This document shows positions 14,506 through 22,812 of a stretch of 31,192 nucleotides of DNA, in pieces. The stretch is from XYA12-FULL-58-9 sp001798605 (GTDB lineage Bacteria > Myxococcota > XYA12-FULL-58-9). Within the stretch, counting starts at the first letter, position 1, and each line of letters opens with the position of its first letter. A program made the translations under genes and the position numbers. The notes under the pieces were generated by a model. The model was given only the letters and a program-made list of their open reading frames with translations, ran no database searches and had not been told where the DNA came from. Location of the stretch: the NCBI GenBank assembly GCA_036736205.1, contig DAINMX010000060.1, forward strand, positions 1 through 31,192. Reading direction: 5' to 3'.

Positions 14506-15750
14506 TCACTCGTCTTCGGGAACTGTTTCACTTTCACGTTGAGTGCGAACCCACGACTTGACACTGCGCTGTCTGAAGGGCCTCGCAATGACGACTTTCC
14601 AAAGAACGTAAACGGGTGCGAACATGAGGACGCCGAGTCCCGCGACGCCGAGACCGCTGTATTGCACGCCGCGCAGGACATAGAGCCCGAGGCAAGCGGC
14701 GGCGCTGACCCACAACCAACCGCTCGTGCCGATCCACATCCAACTCTCGGCTCCGTCGGAGATCCGCCAAAGAGATATAACTGTCTCCAGAGACAACCCC
14801 CCCGCAATGACCAGGCCGACATAGCTCAAGGGCGGCACCATGATGTCCATGGCGAGATCGGCGAGGGTGAGGCTGCGTCGCCTAAATGCCTGGGCGATGA
14901 GATTGCCCAGGTATTGACGCACCAAAACCCAACGGCCCACCTCCCAGCGTCGCCGTTGACTCACTGCCGCCTTGCCGGAAGTGGCCATCTCGCCGAGGAC
15001 TTCGGCTTCTGACGCGTAGGCGACGCGAATGCCAGCGAGGCCTATGACGATACCGAACTCCACGTCCTCGACAAGGCTGTGCACGCGGTGAGGATGATTC
15101 TTCAGGAGACTGCGGGCGAAACACATGCCGTTGCCCCGCAGTCCCACGGAGACATGCAAACGTTCTCGGGCCAACGAGCGGGTGTGGTGAAACATGGCCA
15201 AGGCAATTGCAATGAGCTTGGTACGCCACGAGTCGTGAATGTTGCGCACACCATATTCGGCCTGCACGGCGAGAGCGCCAGCTTCCAGGCGGTTGTCGAA
15301 GGCGTCGAGAAGGTTGGCGGACACGATGGTGTCGGCGTCGACGACTACGACCGCATCGAAATCGTCGTGCTCGATCAGCTTGGTGAACACGTAGTCGAGG
15401 GCATAGCCTTTGCCATGTTTGTTGGTATCGTTGCGTTCGACGACCTCGGCACCGGCGGCCCGTGCTTTGTCCACCGTTGTGTCGGTGCAGTTGTCGGCAA
15501 CGACGACTACGCGGCGAAGCTCGCTCGGGTAATCGACGGCAAACAGGTTCTTGACGGTTGTGGAGATCGAAAGCTCTTCGTTGTGGGCGGGCACGACGAT
15601 GACAAATCTGCGCGTCGGTTGGCGACGGCGGGGAGGTTGGCGCAAAGGGGAGGCCAGAAGTGCCAACGTCCCGAGATAGATGGCGATGGGAAGCCACAGA
15701 ATCGCAGTCCAAAAGGAGATCATGCCGAGGATGTTGATGGCGCTGTCCAT
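14506..15750 (-). CDS. Membrane GT2 family glycosyltransferase
   Basis: A 414-residue protein. An N-terminal transmembrane helix (9-33) precedes a GT-A domain with VPAHNEE at 53-59, ADNCTDTT, DADT at about 138-141 (the metal-binding DXD), VEDVEFG (the acceptor-side ED motif) and QRRRWEVGRW. Several C-terminal membrane helices follow (PPLSYVGLVIAGG to VYVLWKVV). The arrangement is that of processive or lipid-linked GT2 enzymes that work at the inner-membrane face. The start at 15750 follows GAGGTG and lies seven bases after the polymerase stop; the longer frame to 15882 overlaps the polymerase and is rejected. It is the last gene of the operon. Donor sugar is not predictable here. Confidence 0.88.
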   Translation of the reverse strand: MDSAINILGMISFWTAILWLPIAIYLGTLALLASPLRQPPRRRQPTRRFVIVVPAHNEELSISTTVKNLFAVDYPSELRRVVVVADNCTDTTVDKARAAGAEVVERNDTNKHGKGYALDYVFTKLIEHDDFDAVVVVDADTIVSANLLDAFDNRLEAGALAVQAEYGVRNIHDSWRTKLIAIALAMFHHTRSLARERLHVSVGLRGNGMCFARSLLKNHPHRVHSLVEDVEFGIVIGLAGIRVAYASEAEVLGEMATSGKAAVSQRRRWEVGRWVLVRQYLGNLIAQAFRRRSLTLADLAMDIMVPPLSYVGLVIAGGLSLETVISLWRISDGAESWMWIGTSGWLWVSAAACLGLYVLRGVQYSGLGVAGLGVLMFAPVYVLWKVVIARPFRQRSVKSWVRTQRESETVPEDE

Positions 15751-15757
15751 GGGCACC

Positions 15758-17257
15758 TCACCGATTGTTTGTAACAGGTAGTGGCGGCGGCTCACATGCG
15801 CGCAGGATCCCAGCGCGACCGGCCATTGCCCCGAGCAACGAGCAGAGAACCAGGGATCCCATCCAGCTCTGGATGCCGACATCGGCGTAACATTGGACCA
15901 CGAAGGTGATCACAGCCGTGACGGTCACGAGCGCCACCACTTCTTCCGTGGGATCGCTGGTGGCCTGATAGACGCGCAGCGCGACGAATACCCCTACAAA
16001 AAAATAGGCCCAATAGAGCGCAAAACCAATGAGGCCGGCTGCGCCCATGAGCCACAACAGACTGTTGTGGGGAAGAAACAAGTAGGCTTCGAGGAAATTG
16101 GTGATCGAGATGCCGCGCACCTCCTCGACGTAAGGATGCCCGAATCCCCATCCGGCCAGGGGATGGTGCTTGGCGGTGACCACGAGGTTATAGTTTTCTA
16201 TGTCGCGCATGTCCGCCGAAGTGTCGCCGCCCGTGAGAACCGACCTGATGACTGTGACCGGCTGTGCCCAAAGTCCCCGGCCATGCCACGCCACCGCGAC
16301 ATACAACAGGAGGACGGGGAGCGTGAACATTAGCAAACGATTGATTCGGGCTCGATAGGGGCGCTTCGCCAGCAGGTACGTGGCGAGGAGACCAAAGGCA
16401 ATGCTTACAAATGCGACGCGACGGTTGTTCGCGACGATGGCCAATCCGAGGATGGGCGAGACTGTGAGGTTCAGGATGATAACCGGGAAGGACCTCGGAC
16501 TGTTGAAGAGGGCGATGATGCATGCCAATAGGCCTGTGACCCAAAGGACAGTGTCTGCGTGGGTCGTGATGTAGGTGCCCCCGCCCATCTCCAGATCGCT
16601 GAGTGGAGTCCGGACCAGAATGACGCGCCAGAAGTAGAAACCGAGAAAGGCTCGCAGCACGCCGACCGCCACGATCACCGTGATGACAGCCCGAGCGTCG
16701 CGTCGCCTCTGGTAGGCAAAAGAGAACAGGATCAGTACGAGGAAGGTGAACAACAACGGCCGCATTTGCAGCATGGAAAATCGCACGTTACCGCCGCGAA
16801 CTGTTCCCCACACCTCGAGCCAGATCATCGCGGCGATGCCTATCAATGCCGCCTTCAGCATCGGCATAGCCGGCGGTGTCGGGCGTTTGCGGCCGGCAAG
16901 TCTTGCACCGATGAGTACAATAAACAGCGCCACCAATGCCACCTCGATGCCAAACACCTTGAGTCCGGGAACACCGAGGGACTTCTCCAAACCATCGTAC
17001 AAAATACGTCCGAGGGGATGAAGAGGAGAGCGCCAGATGTCCATGTGTGGTCGGGAGCGGACATCTTCAAGAAGGAGGCAGACGAACAGGAAGACAGTGG
17101 CGGAGATTCTCAACGGTGCTTCGAGGAGGGCAACGACCACGGCCATTGTCAAAGGGAAAGCCAAAGCGGCGACAGCGTTGCCATGTGTGAGGACTAGCAA
17201 CGCAACGACGACAATGATCGTTGCGCCGGCAATCAAGCTGGCTCTGGTGGTGGTCAC
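15758..17257 (-). CDS. O-antigen ligase / Wzy-like polysaccharide polymerase
   Basis: A 499-residue polytopic membrane protein with roughly a dozen hydrophobic segments. It has the typical large periplasmic loop before the last helices, containing ENYNLVVTAKHHPLAGWGFG and LPHNSLLWLMGAAGLIGF, the conserved H-N-S region of the Wzy_C/WaaL family. It would join lipid-linked repeat units in the periplasm. Wzx, Wza and Wzz-type genes in the same operon favour a polymerase over an O-antigen ligase. The GTG start at 17257 overlaps the stop of the chain-length gene (GTGA), so the two are translationally coupled. Confidence 0.87.
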   Translation of the reverse strand: MTTTRASLIAGATIIVVVALLVLTHGNAVAALAFPLTMAVVVALLEAPLRISATVFLFVCLLLEDVRSRPHMDIWRSPLHPLGRILYDGLEKSLGVPGLKVFGIEVALVALFIVLIGARLAGRKRPTPPAMPMLKAALIGIAAMIWLEVWGTVRGGNVRFSMLQMRPLLFTFLVLILFSFAYQRRRDARAVITVIVAVGVLRAFLGFYFWRVILVRTPLSDLEMGGGTYITTHADTVLWVTGLLACIIALFNSPRSFPVIILNLTVSPILGLAIVANNRRVAFVSIAFGLLATYLLAKRPYRARINRLLMFTLPVLLLYVAVAWHGRGLWAQPVTVIRSVLTGGDTSADMRDIENYNLVVTAKHHPLAGWGFGHPYVEEVRGISITNFLEAYLFLPHNSLLWLMGAAGLIGFALYWAYFFVGVFVALRVYQATSDPTEEVVALVTVTAVITFVVQCYADVGIQSWMGSLVLCSLLGAMAGRAGILRACEPPPLPVTNNR

Positions 17258-18684
17258 GCGTGAGGGTTCGGTTCGTCGAGCTCGCCGAGGAGGGGAATGC
17301 CCACGAGGTGTCTAATTTGCCATGTTTCTTGGATTCGTCCGGTCATGATGTCAAATGCGACGGCAAGAAGAATGGCCAGAAAAAATGCGACCATGATGCC
17401 CGCGAGTATGAACTGCTTGGCCTTGGGTTTGTCTGGTTGGCGTGGCAGCACCGGGGGCAAGGTCACTGTGAACCGGTAGGTGAAGCCGACCTCGGCCGCG
17501 TGCAATTCCATCTGGGCGTTGTCATAGCGATCGGTGAGGTCGCTGAACACCGTCTCGGCGCTTCGATAGCCCTGCATCGCTCTTTCGAGTTCTGGATCCA
17601 CCGATTGGCCCATGGGGATCAAATCGAGGATCTCGCGGTGGCTCGGCGGCACAGAGCTTCCCTGTGTGCGCCGAAGCTGCTGTGACATACGGGCCTCCTC
17701 ACGCCGCAAGGTAGTCAGCGATTCGGGCGGAATGGACTGCATTTCGAGCTCTCGAACCGCGTTGACTACGTCCGGATGACGTGGCCCCAACGCCGTGCGA
17801 AGGTCATTGAGACGGTTTTGTGCTTGCCGGACCCTCTGACTGTAACTGGCCTCGGTGTTGGCGATCTCTTGCCTGCGCACTGTGACCTCCCGTTCGAGCT
17901 CCAGGGCTTCGCTGGTGGCTGCTGAAGGGGAATCGCTAGATGAGGCACTGGGAGATCGTCGAACTCGTTGGACACCACGACTCGAGCCCGCCGCCGCCTC
18001 GAGTCGCTCGGCCGCCGTTTCAAGATCGGTGCGTGCGCGGGAGAGGCTACTTTCTATGACGCCAATGGTTTCGCGAATCTCGCTGAGTTCACGGGCGAAC
18101 TGGTCCTCGAGAAAACGTTGCTGCGCGGCCTTGACGATTTCGAGCGCCGTCACGGGATCGTGCCAGTTGCTGGTGATGATGATGACTTCATTTTCGACAC
18201 TCGCCCACAACTTGTCATCGAGCAGCTCCAAGAGCGCCTCGTGAAGGTCGTCCTCTGCGATCGGGCCGGCGACGAGGGTTCGTAGAAAATCCATGACGCG
18301 GCCGATGCCCGTGCGAGTCTCTTTCCAGGAGTCGAGCATCTTGGTGTCGGCGATGATCCCAGCCAGATTCTCTCGCGACTTGACGAGCTCGACGGCGCCT
18401 CGTGTGCCCTGTTGCGCCTGAATTGGAATGGATCGCCCTGGATGGGTGAGCCCAGGCATGATGTAGCTCGGACGGCTGAGAATGCGTGCGTCAACCTTGT
18501 AAGAACGCGGTGTGATGGCTAGGGCCAGTCCGGCCATCGCGATCGTTGCGCTGAAGCACAACAGGGCGACGCGGCGCCGGCGGTTAACCGCACGAAGGAC
18601 GAAGCCTGCTAGGGTGACGACACCCTCTACTCCCAGTAGCGTGTCGCTCGGCGTGTCACGGGTTTGGCCGGATGGTTCTGTCAC
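17254..18684 (-). CDS. Wzz/Wzc-type chain-length determinant (PCP-2 family) without kinase domain
   Basis: A 476-residue inner-membrane protein with a first helix at about 40-58, a large periplasmic part with long coiled-coil helices (about 190-350, SRARTDLETAAERLEA, RQAQNRLNDLRTALGPRHPDV), and a second helix near 430-450 followed by IRHLVGIPLLGELDEP. The GPRHPDV and PPVLPRQPDKPK motifs are standard for GNVR/Wzc-type co-polymerases, which set chain length and connect to the Wza-type exporter. The chain stops just where the cytoplasmic BY-kinase domain would begin, so any kinase must be separate. The GTG start overlaps the receiver gene stop (GTGA), and its own stop overlaps the polymerase start. 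Confidence 0.88.
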   Translation of the reverse strand: MTEPSGQTRDTPSDTLLGVEGVVTLAGFVLRAVNRRRRVALLCFSATIAMAGLALAITPRSYKVDARILSRPSYIMPGLTHPGRSIPIQAQQGTRGAVELVKSRENLAGIIADTKMLDSWKETRTGIGRVMDFLRTLVAGPIAEDDLHEALLELLDDKLWASVENEVIIITSNWHDPVTALEIVKAAQQRFLEDQFARELSEIRETIGVIESSLSRARTDLETAAERLEAAAGSSRGVQRVRRSPSASSSDSPSAATSEALELEREVTVRRQEIANTEASYSQRVRQAQNRLNDLRTALGPRHPDVVNAVRELEMQSIPPESLTTLRREEARMSQQLRRTQGSSVPPSHREILDLIPMGQSVDPELERAMQGYRSAETVFSDLTDRYDNAQMELHAAEVGFTYRFTVTLPPVLPRQPDKPKAKQFILAGIMVAFFLAILLAVAFDIMTGRIQETWQIRHLVGIPLLGELDEPNPHA

Positions 18685-19085
18685 TGTTGTGCCCTCTTCA
18701 GCTCAGCAAAAAATGGTTCAAGCAATTTGCGAGCAACGTCACAAAAGACTCGAAACTTGAGCGGCTTGGGAAGGTAGCCCTCAGGTTTGAGCTCTTCTAC
18801 CGTGGCTTCGTCCTGAAGGCCCGTGCGGCCGGTTACCACCAGAACCGGAACACTCGTGGTCCTCGGGTCACGCCTCAGTTGTCGGAAGACTTCGAAGCCG
18901 CTCGTAATCGGCAGGGATAGATCAAGGCAAACCATGTCTGGTATGTTTGTTTGGAGATATGCGATAGCAGCGACGCCGTCGCCAACTTCGATGACATCGG
19001 CACCTATATGCAAAAGTTGCAGCCCAATCATTTTTCTGATGGCTGGGTCATCCTCAGCAACCAACACCAGTGGTTTCTCTCTCAT
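18681..19085 (-). CDS. Single-domain response regulator (receiver only)
   Basis: A 134-residue CheY-like protein. It has the acidic pocket AEDD at 10-13, the phospho-acceptor Asp55 in VCLDLSLP, the switch Thr in VLVVTGRTG, and the conserved Lys in GYLPKPLKF. There is no DNA-binding or enzymatic output domain, so it must act by protein contact. ATG 19085 is preferred because AGGG precedes it. ATG 19106 would overlap the microprotein stop as ATGA and is a real alternative. The frame extends to 19364, but that part is shadow of other genes. It is coupled by GTGA overlap to the chain-length gene, which suggests phosphorylation-dependent control of polymer assembly (inference). No histidine kinase is in the window. 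Confidence 0.9.
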   Translation of the reverse strand: MREKPLVLVAEDDPAIRKMIGLQLLHIGADVIEVGDGVAAIAYLQTNIPDMVCLDLSLPITSGFEVFRQLRRDPRTTSVPVLVVTGRTGLQDEATVEELKPEGYLPKPLKFRVFCDVARKLLEPFFAELKRAQQ

Positions 19086-19102
19086 GGCACCCTGGCCGCG
19101 AC

Positions 19103-19273
19103 TCATATCAGACGCGGATAGACGAAGAACACTGCGAGGAAGTAAACGAAAACCGATACGACCAGACCAAGGAGGGTAACAACTAGCCCTCGGCGCGGGT
19201 TGGCCATACGCGCCCCCATCGCTGGAATCGCTATAGTGGCGAAGAGAATCGAAAGCAACACCAGTTTGTCCAT
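19103..19273 (-). CDS. Two-helix membrane microprotein (56 residues)
   Basis: The minus strand encodes 56 residues from ATG 19273. A first hydrophobic segment spans about 3-20 (KLVLLSILFATIAIPAMG), a basic turn ARMANPRRG follows, then a second hydrophobic segment at about 29-51 and the end YPRLI. The positive-inside rule puts the turn in the cytoplasm. Its ATG is 12 bases after the barrel gene stop, and its TGA overlaps an ATG of the receiver frame (ATGA). This close packing inside the operon is the main evidence that it is real. The ribosome site is weak (GAG). Function unknown; a membrane partner of the receiver or the chain-length protein is possible. Confidence 0.68.
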   Translation of the reverse strand: MDKLVLLSILFATIAIPAMGARMANPRRGLVVTLLGLVVSVFVYFLAVFFVYPRLI

Positions 19274-19285
19274 GTATCGTCTCGA

Positions 19286-20524
19286 CTATTCCACCAGATC
19301 GAAGCCGGCGGTAATCGCCAAAAACCCAATGGCCTCCACCTGGCTCACCGTATCCATGGCCCACGTCTGGGAAAGATAGGGACCGTGCAGGTTGGCTCGG
19401 CAGCCTGCCTGGACTTGCAGGTTGTCACTCAGGTCATAATCTAGGACAGCACTTACCAACGCAAGGGTCGGATCGTAGGCCGCATCGTCCGTGGGTCGGG
19501 GCTCGAATCGGACGGGAGAATACACGGAGGCGTCGACGCGGACTGTTATGTCGGGAGGCAATGTGAGAGAGGCGGACAGGGTGATGAAGCCGCGCGGGTC
19601 GAGAGTTGCCTGGACTGGGTCGAAGTAGCTGGTGGCACCCATTCGGGCGCCGGTTGTGAGCGTCTTCTGCGAGATCTGCCAGCGGCGGCTGTAGCCGAGC
19701 TCGCCGAAGGGGAGCCAACGTAGTCTTTGGTCTGTCGCGTTCGGATCGTCGGCTTGTTGCCAGGCTGTAAGCAGCCCGGCGCTTGCGGTGAACTCTGCAT
19801 GGCGCCGTGTTCGGGTCCAGTTGGCTGATGGCTGTAGGGTTACAAACTGAGGCCCAGGGGAGTATATCCCCAGGCCGGCAGTAACGCTCGCGCTTACGGC
19901 GTCGATCTGCGTTATTGCCAAGTTGTAGATGGAGCCTGCCTCAAACCATTGCTGAGTGGGGAAGACCGACGCGCCGTTCGTCGCGCCGGGGCGGTTCTCG
20001 CTGGCCCTTACGGTGAACGCTAAACGCTGACTTGCATCGAACTGGTGCACGAGCTCGGCGCTGGCACCGAGGTTGTTGTATCCGATGACCGAAGACTCTG
20101 GCAGTGTGGATGGAGGTGCCTGCGGCTCAACATCGTCGATCGCCCCTGGGACACCAAAGGTCAATAGGCTTCGGCTGAAGTCGACCTCACCTGAGGCGAT
20201 GTAGGCTCGAGCAGTACCGCTCAATTGTGCATCAAAAAGATGTCGGAATTCGGCGTTGGCCTGGTGCAGGACAAGTGGGGTCGTAAGTGGATTGGGGACG
20301 CGATAGAAGAATCGCGGTTGGTAGTTGGCTAGAATGGCGGTGCGCGGGGAGCGCAGGGCGAACTGCAATAGCGGCGTCAACTCGAAATCAGCGGCGGTTA
20401 CCAATGTGTTCGCGCCTACCGCCATCTGGCCGGCCCTGGCCTCCGCCCGCACGCCAGTCTCGACTTCGAAATCGGTAGCTGCACACGCGAGTGTGGTCCA
20501 CAACCCTGCGGCGAGAATGCTCAT
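19286..20524 (-). CDS. Outer-membrane beta-barrel protein of the export system
   Basis: A 412-residue protein with a short signal peptide (MSILAAGLWTTLACA, cleavage about residue 15). The remainder is a run of alternating amphipathic strands separated by turns (AELVHQFDASQRLAFTVRAS, ASVTAGLGIYSPGP, AEFTASAGLLTAW, ALVSAVLDYDLSDNLQVQAG), rich in Ala, aromatics and Asn/Asp turns, as in outer-membrane barrels. No helical membrane segment follows the signal. Genes for such barrels often neighbour Wza-type proteins in exopolysaccharide loci and may supply or assist the outer-membrane exit. It starts three bases after the export gene stop. The exact family is not recognised. Confidence 0.75.
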   Translation of the reverse strand: MSILAAGLWTTLACAATDFEVETGVRAEARAGQMAVGANTLVTAADFELTPLLQFALRSPRTAILANYQPRFFYRVPNPLTTPLVLHQANAEFRHLFDAQLSGTARAYIASGEVDFSRSLLTFGVPGAIDDVEPQAPPSTLPESSVIGYNNLGASAELVHQFDASQRLAFTVRASENRPGATNGASVFPTQQWFEAGSIYNLAITQIDAVSASVTAGLGIYSPGPQFVTLQPSANWTRTRRHAEFTASAGLLTAWQQADDPNATDQRLRWLPFGELGYSRRWQISQKTLTTGARMGATSYFDPVQATLDPRGFITLSASLTLPPDITVRVDASVYSPVRFEPRPTDDAAYDPTLALVSAVLDYDLSDNLQVQAGCRANLHGPYLSQTWAMDTVSQVEAIGFLAITAGFDLVE

Positions 20525-20527
20525 GCA

Positions 20528-21127
20528 TTACTCGACGACAATCACGTCACCATCGCGAAGAGCGAAGCTGAGGCCGTTATCGCGACGAGTGGTCATTTGC
20601 TCGTAGCTGAACCGAATTCGCGGGTGTTCTGCGTCCCGGCGCAGCAGAAAGATTCTGTCACGATCAGCGAACTGGGAGAGACCACCTGCACGGGCGAGCA
20701 CTTCAAGGATACCTTCGTTGTCCCGCAGCTCGAACTGTCCGGGAGTGGCTACTTCGCCGAGCACGCTGACAATGGGCATTCTGGCAGTGCGCAGAGCCAC
20801 CGTGACCTTGGGATCGACGACCATCCCTTCGAGTTTGGTGGTGATCTTCTCGGCAACCGCACTTGTGGTGAGTCCGGCCACAGCGATATCGCCCACAAGC
20901 GCCAAGGTAAGGCGGCCGTCAGCGCGGACGAGGTGCTCGCCAGAGAGCTGGGGTTGGTTCCAGACCGACACGAACACCAGGTCACCGGCGCGAACGCGGT
21001 AGAGCTCCGGCGCCGATGCTGTCATTGGTAGGTCATCTGCCCAGACAAATGGCTGCACGTGGCTGCATGTCGTGCCGGTTGTCAGGAGGAGGACTGCAGT
21101 TACGCCAAGGTGGAAGTGTCTCGTCAT
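20528..21127 (-). CDS. Wza-like polysaccharide export protein
   Basis: A 199-residue secreted protein from ATG 21127 (behind AGAAGAG); longer in-frame starts at 21154 and 21169 overlap the flippase gene. A signal sequence (VTAVLLLTTGTTC) ends at Cys21, suggesting a lipoprotein, although the residues before Cys are not a standard lipobox. The Poly_export domain follows (YRVRAGDLVFVSVWNQPQLS, VRADGRLTLALVGDI, GMVVDPKVTVAL), then one SLBB domain (VSVLGEVATPGQFEL, LEVLARAGGL). Such proteins form the periplasmic/outer-membrane conduit for capsule or exopolysaccharide. It is shorter than Wza and lacks its C-terminal outer-membrane helix, so the downstream barrel protein may provide the pore (inference). 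Confidence 0.9.
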   Translation of the reverse strand: MTRHFHLGVTAVLLLTTGTTCSHVQPFVWADDLPMTASAPELYRVRAGDLVFVSVWNQPQLSGEHLVRADGRLTLALVGDIAVAGLTTSAVAEKITTKLEGMVVDPKVTVALRTARMPIVSVLGEVATPGQFELRDNEGILEVLARAGGLSQFADRDRIFLLRRDAEHPRIRFSYEQMTTRRDNGLSFALRDGDVIVVE

Positions 21128-21155
21128 CGCTCTTCTCGTTGGGGACTTTGCCATA

Positions 21156-22661
21156 TCAACTTGGTTCATTGACTCTGTCTTTCATAGCCCGCCGCTCGGC
21201 GAGCACGGTCTTGAACGTGGTCACCATATCACGCAGAGGCAGCGCCCCAAAGGTTACCCCCAAAATGCCATACAATACTATCTCTACGGGGCCGCGGAAG
21301 TTGCCGAGCGGCGCGAGGAGGGGGTGCACCGCAGCGACCGCGCCACACGCCAGCGCGAGTCGCAACAACAGGACCCCAATCTGACGGTCGAAGCCGAGGC
21401 GACCCAAAGAGATGAAGAACAGGATCGCGACGAGGATCTCTGTGAACACGGTTGTCGATGCGGCGGCAATGCCCGCGCCGCCGTCTCCGAGCCATTTCCA
21501 GAACAATGGAATCAAGAGCGCGTTGAGTGCGGGATTCACCGCCAGGCCAAAGAGGGAGATCTTCGTCACCGTCCAGATGCGTCCCAACTGGATCAAGTGT
21601 GACGAGCTCATGACGCAGATGTAGGTGACCGGTACCAGCGTCGACATGATTTGCAGGCTCATGACCGTGGGGCGATAGGCCGTGGTGTAAAGCAAGCTGA
21701 CGACGTCTTCGGCGTTGAGAGCGAGCAGAGCGGCCATGGGCATCGTCACGATCATGATGATGCGGACAGCGCCGCGCATGGTCTCATGCAACGCTTCTGT
21801 GGACTCCTTGGCGATTCGTGAACCCATGGGCAGCACCACCGCGTCGAGGACGGGGAGGAGCAAATAGATGGCAAAGGTGACGTTGACCGCTGCCCCATAC
21901 CAGCCGACTTCAACGTCGCTGGTTAAACCGGAGATCATGCTGACGTCGACTTTCTGGTAGAGATGATGGGAGACGTAGTTGATGAAGTACGGCAGGCTGG
22001 CCGTGAGGATGGCAAAGGTGGCACCCGTGTTGAGGCGCAAGCGCAGGTTCAGACTTCTGTGCGCAGACCAATACAACACCGGGACTTTGATGGCCTCTGT
22101 GGCAAGGAAGGTAAAGGCGACGACCTCAAGGCCATACCCGAGCATGAGTCCACCGACGATGGCGCCGCCCCACAGGATTTTGCTCGCCGCGCTGGTCGTC
22201 GCCAATACACCGACGGTGCCGTTGGCTTGGAGCATCGAGGCCAAGGAGGTATTGGTGACGAAGAGCACCTGGCCGGCCGCAAAAATGTAGACCAAGCGCC
22301 ACTCGAGGGGTTCTTTGCCCATGGTTTGAAGGATCGCTGCCATCCCAAGCATGATGAGAACTGACAGTCCGAGACGGATCAGTACGAGGCTCCCAAAGAA
22401 CTCGGTCGCATGCTCAGGACGGGTGGCCACCTCTTTGCGGATGTATGTTTCCGCACCGAGGGTACCAAGAACGAAGAAAGCGGCGGCGAATTGCTCGGCG
22501 AAATGCAGCATGCCGAAGGCTTCTGGCCCGAGGAAACGCGGCATCCAGAAACGAACGACGAACGCGACGGTGAGGGTGACACCCAAAGACGTCGCCAGTT
22601 TCATGGCGTTGCCGAGGGCGAGCAGGATCTCCCGTTGCGCTACAGAGGTCTTGTCCTCCAT
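21156..22661 (-). CDS. Wzx-like polysaccharide flippase (MOP superfamily)
   Basis: A 501-residue polytopic protein with about 12-14 hydrophobic helices and the oligosaccharide-flippase start ALGNAMKLATSLGVTLTVAFVVRFWMPRFLGPEAFG. Charged loops alternate with hydrophobic segments throughout, and the ARP-EHATEFFG and IAKESTEALHETMRGAVR loops are typical of the family. It would move undecaprenyl-linked repeat units across the inner membrane. The ATG at 22661 has a strong AGGAGG ribosome site. A spacer of about 150 bases separates it from the sugar transferase, and its end lies close to the export gene start. Confidence 0.9.
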   Translation of the reverse strand: MEDKTSVAQREILLALGNAMKLATSLGVTLTVAFVVRFWMPRFLGPEAFGMLHFAEQFAAAFFVLGTLGAETYIRKEVATRPEHATEFFGSLVLIRLGLSVLIMLGMAAILQTMGKEPLEWRLVYIFAAGQVLFVTNTSLASMLQANGTVGVLATTSAASKILWGGAIVGGLMLGYGLEVVAFTFLATEAIKVPVLYWSAHRSLNLRLRLNTGATFAILTASLPYFINYVSHHLYQKVDVSMISGLTSDVEVGWYGAAVNVTFAIYLLLPVLDAVVLPMGSRIAKESTEALHETMRGAVRIIMIVTMPMAALLALNAEDVVSLLYTTAYRPTVMSLQIMSTLVPVTYICVMSSSHLIQLGRIWTVTKISLFGLAVNPALNALLIPLFWKWLGDGGAGIAAASTTVFTEILVAILFFISLGRLGFDRQIGVLLLRLALACGAVAAVHPLLAPLGNFRGPVEIVLYGILGVTFGALPLRDMVTTFKTVLAERRAMKDRVNEPS

Positions 22662-22812
22662 TTGTCAGTCCGCCTCCTGTTGCATTTGCCCGTCTCGGAA
22701 GATTTCATATCGGAAAAGTTCGGTCCGTACGACCAAATAGGTGGTGGATGGTTTCTCAACTTTGGAATTGAATGTGTGGCCGCCCAATGCGGCGGAGTTC
22801 CAAGAATCCAGA

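Noticed and set aside
14882..15712. A 276-codon minus-strand open frame overlapping the GT2 gene
   Set aside because: It is Arg/Ser/Pro-rich with no motifs, and is an off-frame shadow of the GT2 coding sequence.
15079..15774. A 231-codon plus-strand open frame
   Set aside because: It is the complement of the GT2 glycosyltransferase gene, which has clear catalytic motifs on the other strand.
16559..17197. A 212-codon open frame on the plus strand
   Set aside because: It is antisense to the Wzy-like polymerase. Its Asp/His/Gln/Glu-rich composition is the mirror of hydrophobic codons, and it has no ribosome site.
18681..19364. A 227-residue version of the response regulator starting at 19364
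   Set aside because: The first 90 or so residues overlap the microprotein and the barrel gene in other frames and have no domain character. The receiver domain begins at 19085.
22665..22812. A possible short minus-strand gene in the spacer between sugar transferase and flippase, ending four bases before the flippase start
   Set aside because: The frame reads acceptably for about 40 codons up to TGA, but the only in-frame start is a TTG without a ribosome site and no domain is visible. It is noted as possible but not supported.
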